In this document: in pieces, positions 1 through 6,298 of the stretch | How the letters are laid out: every line of letters starts with the position of its first letter | How positions within the stretch are numbered: the first letter of the stretch is position 1 | Source: an uncultured Pseudomonadota bacterium | GTDB taxonomy: Bacteria; Myxococcota_A; UBA796; GCA-2862545 | Length of the DNA stretch: 8,322 bases | NCBI GenBank assembly: GCA_937891875.1 | Contig: CALATR010000843.1 | Coordinates: 1 to 8,322 of the forward strand | Direction of reading: 5' to 3' | Translations under genes and position numbers: made by a program | The notes under the pieces: model-generated | What the model saw: the letters and a program-made list of their open reading frames with translations, nothing else | Databases searched by the model: none | What the model was told of the DNA's origin: nothing

Positions 1-1055
1 AGCCGCCTGGCGCCGAGGTGCTGCTCTACCGGGTCGAGGAGCACAACCGCCGGCTGGTGGAGGTGTTCGAACGAAGTCTAGGACAGACGCCGCTGATCCG
101 CGAGTCACTGCCGCGGGGGAGCTACCTCTGCCTCGTGCGGCATCCTGACTGTGACGAGGTCCGCTACCCGGTCGAGATCAGCCGCCTCGGCCACTGGGAC
201 GGGGAGAGGCCGGGCGAGTCCGAGCCCCATGCGATCCGTCTGCCGACGCGTGGACAGCTGGGTCCGGACGTGGTCTACGTGCCCGCCGGCTGGTTTCGCT
301 TCGGCGGCGATCCGCTGGTGGACTGCTTTCCCCGCGGCCGGAGCTGGTGCGATGCCCTGGTCGTGCAGCGCTTCCCGGTCACCAATGCCCAGCTGGTCGC
401 GTTCCTCAACCACCTGATCCTCGAGGGCGACGAGGCGCTCGCCCTGGCCATCGTCCCGCGGGAGACGGTCGCGACGGGCGACACCGACGCACATCCACGA
501 ATAGCTCGCAATGAACGCGGACTCTACGACCTGTCCCTGAGCTGCCGCGGCGTGCGCTGGCCGCCGGACTGGCCCGCGGTGCTGATCGACTGGGACGGCG
601 CCCGCGCCTGCCTTCAGTGGCTCGCCGAGCAGAGCGGACATCCCTGGCGCCTGCCGTCGGAGCTGGAGTGGGAGAAGGCTGCGCGAGGGGTCGATGGGCG
701 CTGGTTCCCGTGGGGAAACCACCACGACTGGTCATGGGCCAACAACCGGCTGTCCAGTCCCGGGCCCCCCGGCCTGGTCTCCATCTCCGACCATCCCGTC
801 GACTGCAGCATCTACGGCGTGCGCGGTCTGGGCGGCTCGTCCCTGGACTGGTGCATGGACGCGTTCGTGCACCCGCCGCCGTCGGTGCCCGACCTGCTCC
901 CCGAGCCCGAGCCCGTCGCGGCGGATCTCCGGGTGGTCCGCGGGGGAAGCTGCAAGGGACGCCCGCGAAATGCCAGGGTTGCCTATCGCTATCGGAACGA
1001 GACCTGGCGTCGGCACGCCGACCTGGGCGTCCGCGGGTTCTGCCGGCCCTGGTGA
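1..1055 (+). CDS. FGE-sulfatase-like domain protein, C-terminal part (probably of a Ser/Thr kinase fusion); 5' end outside window
   Basis: The frame is open from the left edge (first full codon at 3) to the TGA at 1053-1055, and no convincing start with a ribosome site is present, so I treat it as partial; the GTG at 18 is simply an internal Val. The first ~75 residues (PPGAEVLLYR, then LPRGSYLCLV and VRYPVEI) form a beta-rich linker like that between kinase and FGE domains in myxobacterial fusions. From about residue 85 (counted from nt 18) comes an FGE-sulfatase fold: VVYVPAGWFRFG, then FPVTNAQ, then RLPSELEWEKAARG (211-224), FPWGN (230-234), YGVRGLGGSSLDW (266-278) and VVRGGS (306-311), ending GVRGFCRPW. 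Established: catalytic FGE uses a cysteine pair shortly after the GGS motif. Here the segment reads GGSCKGRPRNARVAYRYR, with one Cys directly after GGS and no pair, so I infer a binding or regulatory domain rather than an active formylglycine generator. The kinase part is inferred, not seen. Confidence 0.88.
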   Translation, partial: PPGAEVLLYRVEEHNRRLVEVFERSLGQTPLIRESLPRGSYLCLVRHPDCDEVRYPVEISRLGHWDGERPGESEPHAIRLPTRGQLGPDVVYVPAGWFRFGGDPLVDCFPRGRSWCDALVVQRFPVTNAQLVAFLNHLILEGDEALALAIVPRETVATGDTDAHPRIARNERGLYDLSLSCRGVRWPPDWPAVLIDWDGARACLQWLAEQSGHPWRLPSELEWEKAARGVDGRWFPWGNHHDWSWANNRLSSPGPPGLVSISDHPVDCSIYGVRGLGGSSLDWCMDAFVHPPPSVPDLLPEPEPVAADLRVVRGGSCKGRPRNARVAYRYRNETWRRHADLGVRGFCRPW

Positions 1056-1168
1056 GCGGCCGCGTCCGCCTACGACCCAGGACAGCAGCAGCTCGCGATG
1101 CTGGGGGGCTGGCTTCGTCCAGTCGGACCCGTCGCCGAAAAACCTCCTCCTTGCCGCTCGCTTACGAT

Positions 1169-1183
1169 GCCGGTTGCAACGGC
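1169..1183. promoter_or_regulatory. Imperfect palindrome, possible operator
   Basis: GCCGGTTGCAACGGC is a 14-base perfect inverted repeat (GCCGTTG/CAACGGC) with one extra G in the left arm; its core GTTGCAAC (1173-1180) is itself palindromic. It lies about 50 bp upstream of the DUF1592 gene and just after a TACGAT -10-like element. A repressor or activator site is possible, but in GC-rich DNA a palindrome this short may be chance. Confidence 0.22.
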
Positions 1184-1221
1184 CAGATCGGTCCACCCGT
1201 GGGGTAGGCTGTCCGCCACGG

Positions 1222-1229
1222 GGAGGTGA
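1222..1229 (+). promoter_or_regulatory. Strong Shine-Dalgarno of the DUF1592 gene
   Basis: GGAGGTGA is an eight-base match to the complement of the 16S rRNA 3' end and ends one base before the ATG at 1231. It fixes that ATG as the start, even though the frame is open much further upstream (back to at least 694) through the preceding gene. Confidence 0.75.
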
Positions 1230-1230
1230 G

Positions 1231-2961
1231 ATGCGACTGGCGATCCCTGCGCTCGTCCTGCTGTTCTCGGCGTGTGAACCGGGCAGCGGCGACGACTCCG
1301 GGCAGGACACGGCGATCACCGACCCGGTGGTCCAGGACGTGGACTTCACCTGTGACGAGTCCGCGGTACCCGAGGCGCTGCCCCTGCGCCGGCTCACGCG
1401 AACCCAGCACGGCAACACCCTGCTGGCACTCGCCGCCGAGCTGCTGCCGGCGGAGACCGCGGCCCTGACGACCGAGCTCCAGCCGGCGCTCGAGTCCCTG
1501 GTGCCCGACAGCCCCCGCGGTCCGGACAAGCACTTCGGGCGCCTCTCGCGCATGGACCAGGACGTCTCCCAGGCCCACGTCGATCGCGGCTACGACGCGG
1601 CGGTCGCCTTCGCGCGGGGCGTGACCGAGGGCGGGCGCCTGACCGAGATCGCCGGGACCTGCGACGCCGCCGAGCTCGCCTGCCTGCGGGGCTTCGTCGA
1701 GCGCTTCGGGCCCGTCGCCCTGCGCCGCCCGCTCACCGAGGCGGAAGTCGACCACGTCCTGCTCGCCGTCCAGGACGACCCGGTCTCCCGGGCCGACTGG
1801 CGCGACGCCATCACCGTGCTGCTGCTGCACCCGGACCACCTCTACCTCGTGCAGAGCGTGCTCGACGAGGGCGAGGAGCCCGCCCGCCTGGACGCGTGGT
1901 CCCTCGCCAGCCGCCTGTCCTACCACCTGTGGCAGGCGCCCCCCGACGCCGAGCTGCGCGCTGCCGCCGCGTCGGGCGATCTGCTCGACGACGCCGCCTA
2001 CGCCGCCCAGGTCGACCGCATGCTCGCCGACCCCCGCGCCCGGGAGGCCATCCGCGAGTTCATCTCCGAGTGGCTCGGAAACACGACGTTGGAGGCACTG
2101 AACAGTCGGATCGGCACCCCGGTGTTCGACGCCTTCCGCGGCGAGTACACGCCCAGCGACACCCTGCGCGACGAGATGCTCGCCGAGGTGACCGACGCGG
2201 TGCTGTGGAACTACGATCACGGTGGCACCTGGGACGACGTGCTCACCGACTCCCGCCCGTTCGCTCGTACGGACGGCCTCGCCACCCTCTACGACGCTCC
2301 AACCTGGGACGGCCTCGGCGAGCCCCCCGCGTCCACCCAGGACTCCCGCGCCGGGCTCATCACCCGCCCGGCCTTCGTCGCGACCGGCTCGCCCAACACC
2401 CGGCCCATCATGAAGGGCGTCCTGATCCGCAAGGCGCTGCTCTGCGACGCGATCGGTGAGGCCCCGGCCGACGTCGCCGGCGAGCCGCCCGCGCTCGACG
2501 AGCACTCCAGCACCCGCCAGGTCGTGGAGAACCTGACCGGCACCGGATCCTGCGCCCAGTGCCACGTGCGGCTCATCAACCCGATGGGCTTCGTCACCGA
2601 GGACTTCGACGCCCTCGGCCGTCCGCGCACCCACCAGACGCTGTTCGACGCCGAGGGCAACGTCGTGACCGAGGTGCCGGTCGACACGAAGGTCGACTCC
2701 TACGTCTCGGGCAGCCAGGCCGACCCGGTCGAGGACGCCCACGAGCTGACCGCACTCCTGGTCGAGTCCCCCAAGCCCCGCGCCTGCCTCACCCGGCACT
2801 GGTTCCGGTTCACGTTCGGGCGCATGGAGGACCGGGTCAGCGACGGCTGTGCCCTGGCCGCGGTCGACGAGGCGCTCGACGAGGGCATGAGCCTCGAGCA
2901 GGCCCTGCGCGCCATCGCCCTCACCGACGCGTTCAAGCGCCGCTCCATCGGAGGTTGGTGA
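1231..2961 (+). CDS. DUF1592/DUF1588/DUF1585-family lipoprotein with CxxCH haem-type motif
   Basis: 576 residues. The start is the ATG at 1231, set by GGAGGTGA and by the lipoprotein signal it creates: MRLAIPALVLLFSAC, with Cys15 the probable lipidated residue (Phe at -3 is slightly unusual). An acidic, Ser/Asp-rich linker follows. The domain order is that of the Planctomycetes/Myxococcota family: DUF1587-like (PLRRLTRTQHGNT, 51-63), DUF1595-like (FGPVALRRPLTEAEVD, 159-174), DUF1592 (220-340, with LASRLSYHLWQAPPD and FISEWLG), DUF1588 (373-465, with RAGLITRPAFVA and RPIMKGVLIRKALLC) and DUF1585 (about 505-570, with HWFRFTFGR and LTDAFKRR). Inside DUF1588 lies CAQCH (441-445), followed by NPMGF and EDFDALGR. 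CxxCH is the covalent haem c motif; whether haem is bound here is not proven. The stop overlaps the next ATG by one base (TGATG), so translation of the DUF1552 partner is probably coupled. The pair is common and its biochemical role is unknown. Confidence 0.93.
   Translation: MRLAIPALVLLFSACEPGSGDDSGQDTAITDPVVQDVDFTCDESAVPEALPLRRLTRTQHGNTLLALAAELLPAETAALTTELQPALESLVPDSPRGPDKHFGRLSRMDQDVSQAHVDRGYDAAVAFARGVTEGGRLTEIAGTCDAAELACLRGFVERFGPVALRRPLTEAEVDHVLLAVQDDPVSRADWRDAITVLLLHPDHLYLVQSVLDEGEEPARLDAWSLASRLSYHLWQAPPDAELRAAAASGDLLDDAAYAAQVDRMLADPRAREAIREFISEWLGNTTLEALNSRIGTPVFDAFRGEYTPSDTLRDEMLAEVTDAVLWNYDHGGTWDDVLTDSRPFARTDGLATLYDAPTWDGLGEPPASTQDSRAGLITRPAFVATGSPNTRPIMKGVLIRKALLCDAIGEAPADVAGEPPALDEHSSTRQVVENLTGTGSCAQCHVRLINPMGFVTEDFDALGRPRTHQTLFDAEGNVVTEVPVDTKVDSYVSGSQADPVEDAHELTALLVESPKPRACLTRHWFRFTFGRMEDRVSDGCALAAVDEALDEGMSLEQALRAIALTDAFKRRSIGGW
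2950..2954 (+). promoter_or_regulatory. Shine-Dalgarno of the DUF1552 gene inside the preceding gene's 3' end
   Basis: GGAGG lies six bases before the ATG at 2961, within the last codons of the DUF1592 gene. Together with the TGATG overlap it selects this start out of a longer open frame and suggests coupled translation. Confidence 0.65.
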
Positions 2962-4463
2962 TGACCACCCGCCGACGCTTCCTGCAGACGCTCGCCGGCG
3001 CGGCCATCGCCACGCCCTTCCTGCCTTCCCTGCTGCCGCGCAACGCGTGGGCCGCTGACGAGGCGCCGCGGCGCTTCGTCTCGTTCGCGACCAACCACGG
3101 CGCCATCTGGCAGAACTTCATGTGTCCGCCCGACGAGGTGCTCACCGAGCGCATGACCCACGCCGGCCACGAGATCCGGCGCGGCGATCTGGTGCTCGGC
3201 TCCAGCGGGGGGCGGGCCAGCCTGTCACCGGTGCTCACCGCCAGCGCCGCGGTGCTGACGCCCGCCCTGGTCGCCAAGATGACCGTGGCGCGTGGCTTCG
3301 ACGTGCCGTTCTACATGGGCCACAACAACGGTACCCACCTGGGCGACTTCCTCGATGATGACCACCACGTCACCATCGACCAGCTGATGGCCTACTCGGA
3401 CGCCTTCTACGGCGACACCTCGACCATCGTCGAGCGTGCGCTCACCCTGGGCAGCGGCGCGACCAGCCTCGGCTACGCCAACCCCGCCGACAAGAGCGCC
3501 GGCCTGTCCGCCGTGCCCGGCGAGAGCGACTCGATGGGGCTGTTTCGCCGGATCTTCCGCCCGACCGAGGAGGACCCGCGCCGACCGGTCGTGGACCTGG
3601 TGCTCGACGACTACAAGAGCCTGCGAGATGGAAATCGAAGGATCTCGGCGGAGGATCGGCAGCGACTCGATGCGCACGTCCAGCGTCTGTACGAACTGGA
3701 GCGCAAGCTGGAGGCGACCGGCGGCATCGCCTGCAACGACATCGACGAGCCGACCAAGGGCTCGCGGGACATCACCCGCCACTCGGACACCTACTACCTG
3801 GACCCGACCAAGCACGTCGAGGTCTGGCAGCTGATGAACGACGTCATCGTGGCGGCCTTCGCCTGCGACACCAGCCGCATCGCGACCATGCACACGATGT
3901 ACCGGCAGACGTTCTCGTCGTATGCCGGTGACTGGCACCAGGACGTCGCCCACGAGTGCTACCGGAACGCGGAGCGGCACGACACGCTGATGACCGCGAA
4001 CCAGGTCTTCTTCGAGGGTGTCTACGTCGACCTGATCAGCAAGCTCGACGCGGTGCGGGCGGAAGACGGCGGCACGCTGCTGGACGCGTCGGTCGTGCAG
4101 TGGTCTCAGGAGTCGGGGCCGAGCACCCACGAGGCGCTGGAGATGCCGTACGTGCTGGCTGGAAGTGCTGGAGGAAGGCTGCGGACCGGGCAGTACCTCG
4201 ACTTCCGGAACCTGAACGTCGAGTTCAAGCGGAACAACTCGGAGATCCTGGTGCCGACGATGCACACGGGCCTCTTCGCCAACCAGTACCTGGCGACCCT
4301 GCTGGACGCGCTCGGCGTGCCGCGGTCGGAGTACGAGACCGGCGAGTACGGCGGCTACGGCAAGTTCAAGCGCGAGACCGCCACCTGGTGGACCGGGTAC
4401 GGCAAGCACACCGAGGCCCAGTTCCAGGCGATGGGCACGCCGGTGCCGTGGATGCTGGCGTAG
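2961..4463 (+). CDS. DUF1552 family protein, Tat-exported
   Basis: 500 residues from the ATG at 2961 to TAG. The N-terminus is a clear twin-arginine signal: TRRRFLQ (3-9), a hydrophobic stretch LAGAAIATPFLPSLL and a likely cleavage after AWA (29-31), so the protein is probably exported folded. The body matches DUF1552: FVSFATNHGA (39-48), the MGHNNGTH region (119-126), IDQLMAYSDAFYG (139-151), VVDLVLDDYKSLR (210-222), DRQRLDAHVQRLYELERKL (232-250), a MHTMYRQTFSSYAGDWHQDVA region (310-330), SVVQWSQESGPSTHEALEMP (377-396), and VLAGSAGGRLRTGQYLDF (398-415). Histidines are clustered (H121, H126, H135, H136, H326, H331, H390), suggesting a metal site by inference. After GVPRSEYE (452-459) there is a roughly 40-residue Gly/aromatic tail ending PVPWMLA that looks longer than the usual family end. 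The DUF1592 lipoprotein directly upstream is its usual partner. The enzymatic role, if any, is unknown. Confidence 0.93.
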   Translation: MTTRRRFLQTLAGAAIATPFLPSLLPRNAWAADEAPRRFVSFATNHGAIWQNFMCPPDEVLTERMTHAGHEIRRGDLVLGSSGGRASLSPVLTASAAVLTPALVAKMTVARGFDVPFYMGHNNGTHLGDFLDDDHHVTIDQLMAYSDAFYGDTSTIVERALTLGSGATSLGYANPADKSAGLSAVPGESDSMGLFRRIFRPTEEDPRRPVVDLVLDDYKSLRDGNRRISAEDRQRLDAHVQRLYELERKLEATGGIACNDIDEPTKGSRDITRHSDTYYLDPTKHVEVWQLMNDVIVAAFACDTSRIATMHTMYRQTFSSYAGDWHQDVAHECYRNAERHDTLMTANQVFFEGVYVDLISKLDAVRAEDGGTLLDASVVQWSQESGPSTHEALEMPYVLAGSAGGRLRTGQYLDFRNLNVEFKRNNSEILVPTMHTGLFANQYLATLLDALGVPRSEYETGEYGGYGKFKRETATWWTGYGKHTEAQFQAMGTPVPWMLA

Positions 4464-4466
4464 TCC

Positions 4467-6101
<1,635 letters not shown>

Positions 6102-6106
6102 CCTCA

Positions 6107-6111
6107 CCTCC
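6107..6111 (-). promoter_or_regulatory. Shine-Dalgarno of the Asp-box lipoprotein gene
   Basis: On the minus strand GGAGG followed by TGAGG leads directly to the ATG at 6101. The full GGAGGTGA anti-SD match is the same as that before the DUF1592 gene. It decides for the ATG and against the GTG at 6107, which overlaps the SD. Confidence 0.65.
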
Positions 6112-6176
6112 GGCGACAGCGTGACAGATGGGGGGGCAGCGAGGCTTTCGGGGGGCTGTCGGCCTTCGCCGCGGTG

Positions 6177-6205
6177 CCGTCTGAACCGACCTGAATCCGT
6201 CTGAA
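6177..6205. repeat. Three helically phased CTGAA elements, possible regulator binding site
   Basis: CTGAA occurs at 6181-6185, 6191-6195 and 6201-6205, each exactly 10 bp apart. The outer two are part of the nine-base direct repeat CCGTCTGAA (6177-6185 and 6197-6205); the middle one is preceded by CCGAC. Direct repeats one helical turn apart are typical of sites for tandemly bound response regulators of the OmpR/PhoB type. Which gene is controlled is unknown; the site lies about 95 bp upstream of the plus-strand start and 75 bp upstream of the minus-strand start. Confidence 0.4.
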
Positions 6206-6219
6206 GAACCGGGCTTCAG
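6201..6219. other. Short hairpin overlapping the last CTGAA element
   Basis: CTGAAG (6201-6206) and CTTCAG (6214-6219) are perfect inverted arms around a seven-base loop AACCGGG. There is no following T-run, so this is not a standard terminator. It could be an inverted binding half-site added to the phased repeats, or a leader hairpin. Confidence 0.3.
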
Positions 6220-6289
6220 CATGGTTCCGCTGCGCCTGCCGGAGGACCCTGAAGTCCGCGGTGCCCCCTCTGGGGCGTCGCCTCTCTTC

Positions 6290-6294
6290 GGAGG
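6290..6294 (+). promoter_or_regulatory. Shine-Dalgarno of the large plus-strand gene
   Basis: GGAGG followed by ACCC precedes a GTG at 6299, a slightly short but workable spacing. It lies within the second copy of a GGAGGACCC repeat (first copy at 6241). No ATG start lies near it in the same frame, which supports the GTG. Confidence 0.5.
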
Positions 6295-6298
6295 ACCC

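Larger units (their letters stand above)
1056..1230. other. Intergenic region upstream of the DUF1592/DUF1552 operon
   Basis: This 175-bp gap between two plus-strand genes must carry the operon promoter unless transcription reads through from the upstream gene. A -10-like TACGAT lies at 1163-1168, but no good -35 sits at the proper distance, so I do not call a promoter. An imperfect palindrome follows at 1169-1183. No terminator-type hairpin with a T-run is visible after the upstream stop codon. Confidence 0.4.
6102..6298. promoter_or_regulatory. Divergent intergenic region with phased repeats
   Basis: This 197-bp region separates the minus-strand Asp-box lipoprotein gene from the plus-strand large gene and must hold their promoters. 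It contains two G-runs (7 G at 6130-6136, 6 G at 6150-6155), three CTGAA elements at 10-bp steps (6181, 6191, 6201), a hairpin (6201-6219) and two copies of GGAGGACCC (6241-6249, 6290-6298). I could not fix a -35/-10 pair on either strand. Confidence 0.5.

Noticed and set aside
1205..1210. TAGGCT as a -10 box with TTGCAA at 1174 as -35
   Set aside because: The spacer would be 25 bp, too long for a normal sigma-70 type promoter.
1162..2799. 545-codon open frame on the minus strand
   Set aside because: It lies opposite the DUF1592 gene, whose domains and signal are clear; the translation is low-complexity Gly/Val/Arg/Glu-rich, as expected from the antisense of GC-biased codons.
3225..4409. 394-codon open frame on the minus strand
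   Set aside because: It is a shadow of the DUF1552 gene, rich in Val/Arg/Gly/His with no recognisable motif.
4437..4461. ACGCC/GGCGT inverted repeat as terminator of the DUF1552 gene
   Set aside because: It has only five stem pairs with a 15-base loop and no T-run, and lies before the stop codon.
6130..6155. Two G-runs as a possible G-quadruplex
   Set aside because: Only two runs (7 and 6 G) are present, separated by 13 bases; a standard four-tract pattern is not met.
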